A stretch of DNA of 64,000 bases from Streptomyces atroolivaceus (GTDB lineage: Bacteria > Actinomycetota > Actinomycetes > Streptomycetales > Streptomycetaceae), in contig NZ_JNXG01000018.1 in the NCBI RefSeq assembly GCF_000717025.1, positions 248,001 through 312,000 on the forward strand, in the 5' to 3' direction. A model generated the notes under the pieces. It made no database searches. It worked only from the letters and a program-made list of their open reading frames with translations, and was not told the DNA's origin. The translations under genes and the position numbers were made by a program. Of this stretch, positions 1 to 7,674 are shown piece by piece; within the stretch, counting starts at the first letter, position 1, and the number at the start of each line of letters is the position of its first letter.

Positions 1-875
1 ACATCAAGTGGCTGCGCACCTCGCGACGGCTGCACTGGCGGGCGCCCGTCGCCTCGCTGAACTACCTGCTCACCTCCCATGTCTGGCGTCAGGACCACAA
101 CGGTTTCTCGCACCAGGATCCCGGATTCGTCGACCACATCCTCAACAAGAGTCCCGAGGTGGTCCGGGTCTATCTGCCGCCGGACGCGAACACACTGCTG
201 TCCACCGCCGACCACGTGCTGCGAAGCCGCGACTACGTCAACGTGATCGTCGCCGGCAAGCAGCCCGGCTTCGACTGGCTCACCCTCGACGAGGCCCGCG
301 CGCACTGTGCCCGCGGTGCCGGGGTGTGGGAATGGGCCGGTACGGAGGACGGCAGCCGCGAGCCCGACGTCGTGCTGGCCTGCGCCGGGGACGTACCCAC
401 ACTGGAGACGATGGCCGCGGCCGGGCTGCTGCGGAGGCACCTTCCGGAGCTCGCCGTGCGCGTGGTGAACGTGGTCGACATGACCCGGCTGCTCCCGCAC
501 GAGGAGCACCCGCACGGGATGCCGGACGCCGAGTACGACTCCCTCTTCACCCGGGACAAACCGGTGATCTTCGCCTACCACGGCTATCCGTGGCTGGTGC
601 ACCGTCTCGCGTACCGGCGCGCGGGCCACGCTCAGCTGCACGTCCGGGGCTACAAGGAGGAGGGGACCACCACCACACCGTTCGACATGGTGGTCCGCAA
701 CGACCTGGACCGCTACCGGCTGGTCATGGACGTGGTCGACCGGGTACCCGGTCTGGGCGTCCGCGCCGTCGCCGTCCGGCAGGCGATGGCGGATGTCCGC
801 ACCCGTCACCACGACTGGATCAGGAAACACGGCACGGACCTGCCCGAGGTGGCCGACTGGACCTGGGAGGGCTGA
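1..875 (+). CDS. Phosphoketolase, C-terminal part (cut by window start)
   Basis: The reading frame is open from base 3 with no start inside the window, so this is the last ~290 residues of a longer protein (family length about 800). The sequence matches the C-terminal half of xylulose-5-phosphate/fructose-6-phosphate phosphoketolase: an early stretch with [18 protein letters not shown], then [24 protein letters not shown], and a final transketolase-C-like part with [13 protein letters not shown] and GTTTTPFDM. The enzyme is thiamine diphosphate dependent and cleaves ketose phosphates to acetyl phosphate and an aldose phosphate. The stop is TGA at 873-875, followed at once by a strong hairpin. 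The family call is secure; the exact substrate preference is not readable. Confidence 0.9.
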   Translation, partial: IKWLRTSRRLHWRAPVASLNYLLTSHVWRQDHNGFSHQDPGFVDHILNKSPEVVRVYLPPDANTLLSTADHVLRSRDYVNVIVAGKQPGFDWLTLDEARAHCARGAGVWEWAGTEDGSREPDVVLACAGDVPTLETMAAAGLLRRHLPELAVRVVNVVDMTRLLPHEEHPHGMPDAEYDSLFTRDKPVIFAYHGYPWLVHRLAYRRAGHAQLHVRGYKEEGTTTTPFDMVVRNDLDRYRLVMDVVDRVPGLGVRAVAVRQAMADVRTRHHDWIRKHGTDLPEVADWTWEG

Positions 876-881
876 AGGGCG

Positions 882-927
882 ACGCACTCCGGCCGGCCTG
901 CGACGGAGCAGGCCGGCCGGAGTGCGT
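882..927 (+). terminator. Intrinsic terminator hairpin after phosphoketolase
   Basis: Arms 882-900 and 909-927 are perfect reverse complements (19 bp) around an 8-base loop, starting 7 bases past the phosphoketolase stop. There is no T-run, which is usual in Streptomyces. It also lies just past the 3' end of the minus-strand gene at 939-1367, so it probably works in both directions. Confidence 0.8.
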
Positions 928-938
928 GCGGTGAAGGA

Positions 939-1367
939 TCAGCCCACGACGGTGCGCAGGACCGGCGAGACGGCACCGCCGCCGGCGATCCGGAGGGCGT
1001 TGTCGCCCCGCATGCCCAGCTTGACCCGCAGGCTGTACTCGCCGGAGTCGGCGGTCCTCATCGTGGCGGGCAGGGTCACCCAGCGCTCGCCCTGCTTCTG
1101 CTGCAGGGTGACAGGGGTGCCGGAACCGACGTTGCGGGCAGAGCCGTGGATGTTGCGGGCAGAGCCGTGGATACGGAACTCCTCCCAGGCCGCGACGTCG
1201 CGCGCGGTCGCGTGCGCGGAGAGGGCCGGCCGAGTGGCCGGGTCCTGCGCGCGCTCCCCGGACGGCGGTGCGGGGACACCGGACGACGCCACGGCCCCGC
1301 CCACCGCGCCGGCCAGCACCGCCGCCGTCAACAGGGCTGCTGCCGACGCGCGCCTGAATCGGTCCAT
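939..1367 (-). CDS. Small secreted protein, unknown function
   Basis: 142 residues. The N-terminus (MDRFRR, then an Ala/Leu/Val-rich stretch ending near residue 27) is a Sec signal peptide; the remainder is a small, probably beta-rich extracellular domain. The start at 1367 has an AAGGAGAG ribosome binding site a few bases upstream. A 21-bp perfect tandem duplication makes the protein read IHGSARN twice in a row (about residues 67-80). It ends at the shared hairpin downstream of phosphoketolase. I do not recognise the family. Confidence 0.75.
   Translation of the reverse strand: MDRFRRASAAALLTAAVLAGAVGGAVASSGVPAPPSGERAQDPATRPALSAHATARDVAAWEEFRIHGSARNIHGSARNVGSGTPVTLQQKQGERWVTLPATMRTADSGEYSLRVKLGMRGDNALRIAGGGAVSPVLRTVVG
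1131..1172. repeat. Perfect 21-bp tandem duplication inside a secreted-protein gene
   Basis: Bases 1131-1151 and 1152-1172 are identical. The unit is seven codons, so the frame of the minus-strand gene is kept and seven residues are duplicated. It looks like a recent slippage event. Confidence 0.95.
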
Positions 1368-1478
1368 GAACGGCTCTCCTTCGTGCGCGACGTGATCCGT
1401 GGGATCAAACCGGCGTGATGGACTTCGGAGCGCCGAACCTAGACAATCTTCATATCATTCTCGCGCAGTGACACACCG

Positions 1479-2594
1479 TCAGAAACGCAGAACCGCAGCG
1501 AGCCTCCCGTGGTCCGCGAGGGAGTCGTCGGCGACGAACGCCACCTCGCAGCCGTTGTCCAGCGCCGCCTCGACGAGCTCGTCGACGATGTCTTCACGGA
1601 CCTGTGGGTCCCCGGCCGGTGTGGCGTCCGCGCCCACCGGCTCCAGGTGTCCCTCCGTGACCCTGACCGTCTGCTCGAAGTGCTCCTCGACGGCGACCAG
1701 GCCTGCCCGGCCCTCCCGTACGGCCAGCCACACCTCGTCGAGCCCGCCGGCGAAGGAGCGGCCGCTGTGTGCCTGGTCGAGCCGGTCCTGGATCCGGGCC
1801 GCAGCCTGCTTCCGCCAGTCCCGGAGGGCCGGCTCCAGCTCCTTGGCCAGCTCGGGCGCGGTCGTGCCCGCGGTCGTCCCCTTCGCGACCCTGCCGACGG
1901 CCGGCTTGGCGCTCTCGCCCACCTCGTCCAGCAACGAGAGTGCGGGTGCGAGGCCGACCAGGAACAGTGGACGCGGGTCCGCGGCCAGGACCCCGCGCAG
2001 CTTCTCGTCGACCGCGCGCATGAAGTTGCGCGCGTCCTCGCTGCTGTAGGTGCTCGGGGTGTCGCCGATCCGCTCCTCGCGCTGCGGGTTGGGCTCCTCG
2101 TGCGGGGCGGTGGCCGGGAATCCGTCCCTCGGCTCGGGACGCAGGCCGTCGTTCGTACCCGAGAACAGTGTGGCGTGCTCCGCGGACAGGCTCAGGACCC
2201 AGAAGAGCTGCGCCCCGGCCTTCGCCGCGACCAGGTTGCGGGTGAGGTAGCTGTCGCTCAGCACCACCCGTTCGGGTGCGGTGCGCGGCAGTTGCCAGAT
2301 CTGGTACTCGTCGGTGTCGGCGAGGATGACGAGGGACTCCAGGGCGCGGCGCTGGTCCACCTCGGCCACCGCGCGGTCGAGTTGGGCCTTCACCGCGGTC
2401 CGGGCCTCGTGGGTGACCCGGGGGTCGGCGTCGAGCCGGTTGCCGGCCTCGGCCACGAGGTTCCGCAGCCGTACGGCGTCCTGGGCGTTGTCCGGTGCCC
2501 GGCGGTGGGTCGGCATCGTCAGGGACAGGGCCGGATAGGGCCTGGTCGCGCGAAGTTCCTGCAACAGGCCGGGCGTCAGGGCGTCCGTATCCAT
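1479..2594 (-). CDS. BaeRF3-like (bacterial archaeo-eukaryotic release factor family) protein
   Basis: 371 residues, cytosolic, no signal or membrane segment. The layout (N-terminal YPALSLTMPTHRR, a middle segment around SDSYLTRNLVAAKAG, a C-terminal CEVAFVADDSLADHGRLAAVLRF) fits the Streptomyces proteins assigned to bacterial archaeo-eukaryotic release-factor-like family 3, the eRF1/Pelota-like fold suspected to act on ribosomes under stress. The start has a GGAGGG ribosome binding site. It is divergent from the DUF1269 gene across 138 bases that include an unusually A+T-rich patch (about 2675-2710) where promoters for both could sit. The family call is by recollection of the motif pattern; the molecular function is unproven. 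Confidence 0.65.
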   Translation of the reverse strand: MDTDALTPGLLQELRATRPYPALSLTMPTHRRAPDNAQDAVRLRNLVAEAGNRLDADPRVTHEARTAVKAQLDRAVAEVDQRRALESLVILADTDEYQIWQLPRTAPERVVLSDSYLTRNLVAAKAGAQLFWVLSLSAEHATLFSGTNDGLRPEPRDGFPATAPHEEPNPQREERIGDTPSTYSSEDARNFMRAVDEKLRGVLAADPRPLFLVGLAPALSLLDEVGESAKPAVGRVAKGTTAGTTAPELAKELEPALRDWRKQAAARIQDRLDQAHSGRSFAGGLDEVWLAVREGRAGLVAVEEHFEQTVRVTEGHLEPVGADATPAGDPQVREDIVDELVEAALDNGCEVAFVADDSLADHGRLAAVLRF

Positions 2595-2732
2595 CGTTCC
2601 CTCCCGGAGGGTTCGGGGTCCGCGGTGCTGGAGCCGCCCCTGAGAGGGGGACGGATCGTTCGACGAGTCAATTCATACCTTTTCATCCTAATATGGGCGA
2701 ATTATTCCCCTGCTTTCCCGGAGGTACATGAG

Positions 2733-3227
2733 ATGTCCACGCTCACTGTGTGGAAGTTCCGGACGGCCGAGGGCGCGGAGAACGTGGAGACCGCCCTGAA
2801 GGCCCTCCAGAAGGAGGGGCTGGTCAAGATCCTGGACGCCGCCGTCGTGACCTGGCCGGCCGAGCGCTCCAAGCCGAAGACCAAGCAACTGATCAACCTG
2901 GTCGGCGCGGGTGCGCTCAGCGGCACCTTCTGGGGAATGCTCTTCGGCCTCATCTTCCTGATGCCGCTGCTGGGCGCTGCGATCGGGGCCGCGGCCGGGG
3001 CGCTGGGCGGAAGGCTCGCGGACGTGGGCATCGACGACGACTTCATCGCCGAGGTCAAGCAGAAGGTGACGCCCGGGACATCGGCGCTCTTCCTGCTCAC
3101 CCTCGACGAGGTGCCCAGCCGCATCGGCGAGTCGCTGCCCGGCGGCGGCGCCGAGCTGCTCCACAGCAACCTCGACCCGGAGCGTGAGGCCAAGCTCCGC
3201 GAGATCTTCGGCGACGAAGCGGAATGA
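2733..3227 (+). CDS. DUF1269 family membrane protein
   Basis: 164 residues. It starts MSTLTVWKF, and a GGAGG ribosome binding site nine bases upstream fixes this start; the frame is open far upstream but that part overlaps the divergent gene. It has the family's layout: a ferredoxin-like N-terminal part (GAENVETALKALQKEGLVKI), a central hydrophobic Gly/Ala hairpin at about residues 63-98 (one or two membrane passes, with LIFLMPLLGAAIGAAAGALGG) and a C-terminal soluble part (GTSALFLLTLDEVPSRI). Such genes often lie in stress-response neighbourhoods, which fits the BaeRF3-like neighbour. Role unknown. Confidence 0.85.
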   Translation: MSTLTVWKFRTAEGAENVETALKALQKEGLVKILDAAVVTWPAERSKPKTKQLINLVGAGALSGTFWGMLFGLIFLMPLLGAAIGAAAGALGGRLADVGIDDDFIAEVKQKVTPGTSALFLLTLDEVPSRIGESLPGGGAELLHSNLDPEREAKLREIFGDEAE

Positions 3228-3291
3228 CGGGGGAGGGGTCGCACTCCGCGGGCGGGACGGGCGCTTCCGTGCGGCATTCCGGCGGTGCCCG

Positions 3292-4644
3292 GTGAGTGCC
3301 GCGGAGGCCGTCACGGACGCTCTGCGCGATCTGCACGGGCGCTTCGCCGGTGTACGCGAAGGCCGGCGGGCCGACTACATCCCGGAGCTGACCCGCTCCG
3401 ACCCCGACGACTTCGGTCTCGCCCTCGTCAGCATGGACGGACACTCCTACAGCGCGGGCGCGGCGGACACCCCCTTCAGTCTGCAGTCGGTCTCCAAACC
3501 CTTCGTCTACGCCCTGGCGCTGGCCTCGCTCGGCCTGGAGGAGGTGAGCCGCTGGGTGGGTGCCGAACCCAGCGGTGAGGCCTTCAACGCCATCAGCCTG
3601 GAGGCCGGGACCGGGCGGCCCGCCAACGCGATGGTCAACGCCGGAGCCATCGTCACCACCGCCCTGGTCCCCGACAGCCGCGAGGCTCCCGCGTTCCACC
3701 GCATCCTGACCTGCCTGAGCCGGTTCGCCGGACGGAAACTGGATGTCGACGAGGACGTGTACGCCTCCGAGTCCGCGACCGGGGACCGAAACCGGGCGCT
3801 CGCCTACCTGATCCGCAGTGCGAGGGCCCTTCCCGTGGATCCGGTGGCCGCGGTGGACACCTACTTCCGGCAGTGCGCGGTGCGGGCCACCGCCGTCGAT
3901 CTCGCCGTGATGGCCGCCACCCTGGCGCACGGAGGGGTCAATCCGGTCACCGGGGAGAGGGTCGTCCCACCTGAGGTCGCGGCGCAGGTTCTCGCGGTCA
4001 TGGCGACCTGCGGGATGTACGACGCTTCCGGCGACTGGCTGCTGAGGGTCGGACTGCCGGCCAAGAGCGGTGTGTCGGGCGGCCTGATCGCCGCCGGGCC
4101 GGCCCGCTTCGGCCTGGCCGCCTACAGCCCGCTGCTGGACGCGGCAGGCACCTCGGTACGCGGTTACGCCGCGCTCGGCGCACTCTCGGAGCGTCTCGGG
4201 CTCCACCTCATGAAGAACCCGGCGCTGCCCGGCTCGACCGTCACGCTGGTCACCACCGCCGATGTGCTGCCCTCGGCGCCGTCCGGGCGGCGGGAGCGTG
4301 CGCTGCGAGGGCGTGTGGGGGTCGTCGCCGCCCAGGGCGCCCTCGACTTCACCGCGGCCGAGCGGGTGCTGTACGCCCTGGACGAGTCGGGCCCGGAGCG
4401 GGCGGGTTCAGTGGTTCTCGATCTGCGCGAGGTGACCGGCGCCGACTCGGTCGCCCTCGAGTTGCTGCACGCCGGTCTGTCCCGGCTCGCCCGGGAAGGC
4501 CGGCGCGCAGCCGTCGTCGATCCGGGCGACCGGCTGGGCCCGCCGGATCTGGTCCGGGAGCGCACCGGCCAGGACCTGCCGCGCTTCGGCTCCCGCGAGG
4601 AGGCCGCCGAGCACTGCGCGCAGGCCTTGGCCGCGCCGGGCTGA
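3292..4644 (+). CDS. glsA: Glutaminase (GlsA) fused to a C-terminal STAS domain
   Basis: 450 residues from GTG at 3292. The first ~310 residues are a serine-dependent glutaminase (L-glutamine to L-glutamate plus ammonia): SVSK gives the catalytic Ser-x-x-Lys, followed by NAMVNAGAI, TCGMYD and GLPAKSGVSGGL, all family signatures. Residues about 340-450 form a separate STAS/anti-sigma-antagonist-like domain (GRVGVVAAQGALDFTAAERVLYAL, then VVLDLREVTGADS). GlsA alone is about 300 residues, so this is the fused form. It is convergent with the endonuclease gene, with only five bases between stops. What the STAS part senses is not visible. Confidence 0.9.
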   Translation: MSAAEAVTDALRDLHGRFAGVREGRRADYIPELTRSDPDDFGLALVSMDGHSYSAGAADTPFSLQSVSKPFVYALALASLGLEEVSRWVGAEPSGEAFNAISLEAGTGRPANAMVNAGAIVTTALVPDSREAPAFHRILTCLSRFAGRKLDVDEDVYASESATGDRNRALAYLIRSARALPVDPVAAVDTYFRQCAVRATAVDLAVMAATLAHGGVNPVTGERVVPPEVAAQVLAVMATCGMYDASGDWLLRVGLPAKSGVSGGLIAAGPARFGLAAYSPLLDAAGTSVRGYAALGALSERLGLHLMKNPALPGSTVTLVTTADVLPSAPSGRRERALRGRVGVVAAQGALDFTAAERVLYALDESGPERAGSVVLDLREVTGADSVALELLHAGLSRLAREGRRAAVVDPGDRLGPPDLVRERTGQDLPRFGSREEAAEHCAQALAAPG

Positions 4645-4649
4645 GCCCT

Positions 4650-5459
4650 CTACCAGATGGCTTCGACCCACTCGGGGTGGTCTATGAACGGGTTCCGGTT
4701 GTGCTGGTAGCGGTCGAATATGACCTCGTTGCGGTTCTGCTCGAAGCTGTCCGGCGGGTCTTCCTGGTTCCACTGCTTGAGGACGGAGAGGCGCCCGATG
4801 TACGGGGCGGACCCGTTGCTCACGCGGTCGTTCGGCTCCAGGTCGGCGAAGGCGTCGTTCCCTTCGTACCGCACCGCCATGTAGAGGATCATCCGGGCGA
4901 CGTCACCCTTGACCGCGTCACGCGGTTCGAAGGAGTCGCTGTCGGTGTAGTTGCCGGGGGCTCCCGAAACGGTGCCGCCACCGTTGTCGAAGTCCTTGTT
5001 GCCGCGGGTGGAGTTGACCTGGACGTCCTCCGGACGCAGGTGGTGGATGTCGGTACCCGGGCCGGTGGAGGTGCCGAAGTCACCATGGGACTTGGCCCAG
5101 ACGTGCTCCCGGTTCCAGTCGCCGGTATTGCCCCCGTTCTCCGTCTTGGACTGGGAGCGGCCGGTGTACAGGAGGATCACGTTGGAGGAGTTGGCCGGGT
5201 CCTCGTCGGTCGCCTTGAGCGCGTCCCAGACCTGGCTGTAGGAGAGCGTGGTCTGGTCGCTGATGATCGTGTGCAGCGAGCTCTTGAGCGCTGCACCCGT
5301 CTTGCCCAGGGCGCCCTGGTAGTAGGTGTCGTCGACGGCGGCGGCCGGGGGTGTCGTGGGGGTGGCGGCGGGCGCGGTGGTCGCGACGCCGGTGAGAACG
5401 GCGATCGAGGCGGCTGTCGCGAATAGTGGACGCGCGTAGAAGCGGCGACGACTGGACAT
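4650..5459 (-). CDS. Secreted endonuclease I family nuclease
   Basis: 269 residues from the ATG at 5459 (MSSRRRFYARP), chosen because a GGAGAGG ribosome binding site lies just upstream; a longer frame to 5537 lacks one. Residues 1-35 are a signal peptide with an Arg-rich n-region. The mature part has endonuclease I/NucM signatures: WNREHVWAKSHG (metal/His site), DIHHLRPED and NSTRGNKDFD. The family cleaves DNA and RNA non-specifically outside the cell with a divalent metal. It converges on glsA five bases away. Confidence 0.88.
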   Translation of the reverse strand: MSSRRRFYARPLFATAASIAVLTGVATTAPAATPTTPPAAAVDDTYYQGALGKTGAALKSSLHTIISDQTTLSYSQVWDALKATDEDPANSSNVILLYTGRSQSKTENGGNTGDWNREHVWAKSHGDFGTSTGPGTDIHHLRPEDVQVNSTRGNKDFDNGGGTVSGAPGNYTDSDSFEPRDAVKGDVARMILYMAVRYEGNDAFADLEPNDRVSNGSAPYIGRLSVLKQWNQEDPPDSFEQNRNEVIFDRYQHNRNPFIDHPEWVEAIW

Positions 5460-5671
5460 GGGGGGTGTCCTCTCCGGGGTGGCGGAACGGTGTCGTGAGG
5501 GCCGTGCGTTGTCTGCTCGGTCGAGAGGCTTCCACACGCACGGTGCCGGTCGTGTGAACGTTGCGTATTCATCATGTGCAAGTCAAGTGACAGCTCGGGC
5601 CTGGCCTACGGGGCATCGGATGCGCGGATGCCGCCCCGGCGCGAGAATTGCCGCAAGGACGAGGAGGCGGT

Positions 5672-5884
5672 ATGAGCGAAGAGTCCGAATCCGTATCCGT
5701 ATCCGTGCCGGAAGTCCGGGGAGTGACTCCGGACCGTCTGCTGCACACCGGCGGCAACGATCAGCCCACCGCGGAGGATCTGGTGCTCGCCTCCGGGCGG
5801 GACCTGACCCCCGAGAGCCTGAAGTGGGCAGAGCGCCGGCTTTCCGAGGAGGGCCGTTCGGCCATGGACAAGCGGCTCCCGTAG
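5672..5884 (+). CDS. Small acidic protein, unknown function
   Basis: 70 residues. Start chosen at 5672 because GAGGAGG lies about five bases before it. The N-terminus is Ser/Glu-rich and contains a run of TCCGTA hexamers that encodes repeated Ser-Val; the rest (TPDRLLHTGGNDQPTAEDL, then SLKWAERRLSEEG) looks like a small helical protein. It precedes the RlmG-like gene by 70 bases on the same strand. I do not recognise a family. Confidence 0.6.
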   Translation: MSEESESVSVSVPEVRGVTPDRLLHTGGNDQPTAEDLVLASGRDLTPESLKWAERRLSEEGRSAMDKRLP

Positions 5885-5954
5885 GACCTGCGGGACACCC
5901 CTGGGCGGGGAGCGTGTGGGGCGCTCCCCGCCACTCGGTTAGCCTGAACGGAAT

Positions 5955-7112
5955 ATGAACCGTTTGACGACGTCGCAGGGCGAATTCGACCTCGCCCGCT
6001 TTCCCGAGAACCCGCGTGATCCGTTCCGTGCGTGGGACGCCGCCGACGAGTACCTGCTGCGGCGGCTGGAGGGAGCGGAAGGGAGCGAGCCGGTCCCTCC
6101 GGCCGGCACCGTGGCCGTGGTCGGCGACCGCTGGGGTGCCCTCGCCACCGTGCTGGCCGCGCACGGCCCTGTCCAGATCACCGATTCGTATCTCGCCCGA
6201 CGGGCCACCGAGGCCAACCTGGCGCGCAACGGTGCAGCCCCGGATTCCGTGCGCATGCTGTCGGTACGCGACACCCCGCCGGAGCGTGTGGACCTGCTGC
6301 TCGTGCGGGTGCCCAAGAGCCTCGCGCTCCTGGAGGACCAACTGCACCGACTGGCGCCCGCCGTCCACGCCGGGACCGTCGTCATCGGAACCGGCATGGT
6401 GAAGGAGATCCACACCTCCACGCTCAAGCTCTTCGAACGGATCATCGGGCCCACCCGGACGTCCCTCGCTGTGAAGAAGGCGCGGCTCATCTTCTGCACC
6501 CCGGATCCGGCCCTGCCCAGGGCCCCCAGCCCCTGGCCGCTCCGCTACGAGCTACCCGACGACGTCGGTGCGGTCTCCGGCCGGACCGTCACCAATCACG
6601 CCGGGATCTTCTGCGCGGAACGCCTGGACATCGGCACCCGCTTCTTCCTGAAGCACCTCCCGGAGCGGACGGGGCCCGACCGCGTCGTCGACCTCGGCTG
6701 CGGGAACGGCGTCGTGGGTACGGCGGCGGCACTCGCCAACCCCGCCGCCGCCGTCACCTTCATCGACGAGTCGTACCAGGCCGTGGCTTCCGCCGAAGCG
6801 ACCTTCCACGAGAACGCCGGGCCGGACGCCGAGGCCGACTTCCTGGTCGGCGACGGGATGGCGGACGTACCCCGGGAGGGCGTGGACCTCGTCCTCTGCA
6901 ACCCGCCGTTCCACTCGCACCAGGCGGTCACCGACGCCACGGCGCGGAACATGTTCCACGGCGCACGAGCCGCGCTGCGCCAGGGTGGGGAGCTGTGGGT
7001 CGTCGGCAACCGGCACCTCGGCTACCACACCCAGCTGCGCCGGATCTTCGGCAACTGCGTCACCGTCGCCGGTGACCCGAAGTTCGTGGTCCTGCGGGCC
7101 GTCAAGCGCTGA
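5955..7112 (+). CDS. RlmG-like SAM-dependent methyltransferase (23S rRNA guanine-N2 type)
   Basis: 385 residues, close to E. coli RlmG (about 380). The N-terminal half (GTVAVVGDRWGALATVLA, then PKSLALLEDQL) is the degenerate methyltransferase-like domain of the RsmC/RlmG family. The C-terminal half is the active MTS domain: VVDLGCGNGVVG binds SAM and VLCNPPFHSH carries the NPPF catalytic motif for N2-guanine methylation. The expected role is methylation of a 23S rRNA guanine; the exact position is inferred from E. coli. No clear Shine-Dalgarno sequence is present before the ATG. Confidence 0.82.
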   Translation: MNRLTTSQGEFDLARFPENPRDPFRAWDAADEYLLRRLEGAEGSEPVPPAGTVAVVGDRWGALATVLAAHGPVQITDSYLARRATEANLARNGAAPDSVRMLSVRDTPPERVDLLLVRVPKSLALLEDQLHRLAPAVHAGTVVIGTGMVKEIHTSTLKLFERIIGPTRTSLAVKKARLIFCTPDPALPRAPSPWPLRYELPDDVGAVSGRTVTNHAGIFCAERLDIGTRFFLKHLPERTGPDRVVDLGCGNGVVGTAAALANPAAAVTFIDESYQAVASAEATFHENAGPDAEADFLVGDGMADVPREGVDLVLCNPPFHSHQAVTDATARNMFHGARAALRQGGELWVVGNRHLGYHTQLRRIFGNCVTVAGDPKFVVLRAVKR

Positions 7113-7178
7113 TCCGTCTCAGGGGAGGTCGTCCCGGCCGGCCCGGGACGGCACCTCGGGCACCTGCGCGTCCCGGCC

Positions 7179-7643
7179 GTGCGTGGGGCCGGGTGCCGGG
7201 GCGAAACGCTCTGCCCGGAGCCGGAGCGCTGCGCGCGCCTCCTCGCGCGTCCCCTCGAACAGGCGCGGCCCCTGCTCGCCGTCGGCGCCGAGGCGTCGGA
7301 CGTCGACGACTTCCTGCGCAGCCCGCCGGTCCCCGCCCTGCTCAAGCCGGCCCGTGCCCTGATCTGGCGGCGCGTGGCCGCACTCGCCTACGACTCCCTG
7401 CCGGCATACGCCCATGAGCTGTACGGCAGAGCCGCACCGCCCCCGGCATCGGTCGACCGCCGTCTGCGCACCATGGGAACCACCCTGCGCTGCATCCCCG
7501 CCCGCCTCCGCTGGCGCCTGCCGCCCGGGCATATCGTGAAGGCGATGGCACGGCTCGGCCCCGGCAGCCGACCCGCCCCGTACAAACTCCGCGGTCAGGC
7601 AGCCATACTGGACGGGCCGGGGAGGGCGCAGCAGGAGCAGTGA
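7179..7643 (+). pseudogene. Fragment resembling the C-terminus of an MpaB/DUF2236 oxygenase-like protein
   Basis: 154 codons from a GTG without a convincing ribosome binding site. The frame runs back to the RlmG-like stop with no other start. The stretch VDDFLRSPPVPALLKPAR, then LPAYAHELYG and ARLRWRLPP, looks like the C-terminal quarter of the DUF2236/MpaB family, whose catalytic His/Asp region would lie upstream and is absent. If right, this is a 5'-truncated relic filling the 560 bases before the kinase gene. The resemblance is from memory and moderate; a small functional protein cannot be excluded. Confidence 0.4.
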
Positions 7644-7674
7644 GCAGCCGAGCAGACGGGGGCGACAACAGGCG

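Noticed and set aside
1509..2732. N-terminal extension of the DUF1269 gene to 572 residues
   Set aside because: It overlaps the divergent BaeRF3-like gene completely; GGAGG fixes the start at 2733.
5680..5720. Hexamer run TCCGTA as a possible microsatellite or CRISPR-like repeat
   Set aside because: Only about three to four units and inside a plausible small gene; no spacers of unique sequence.
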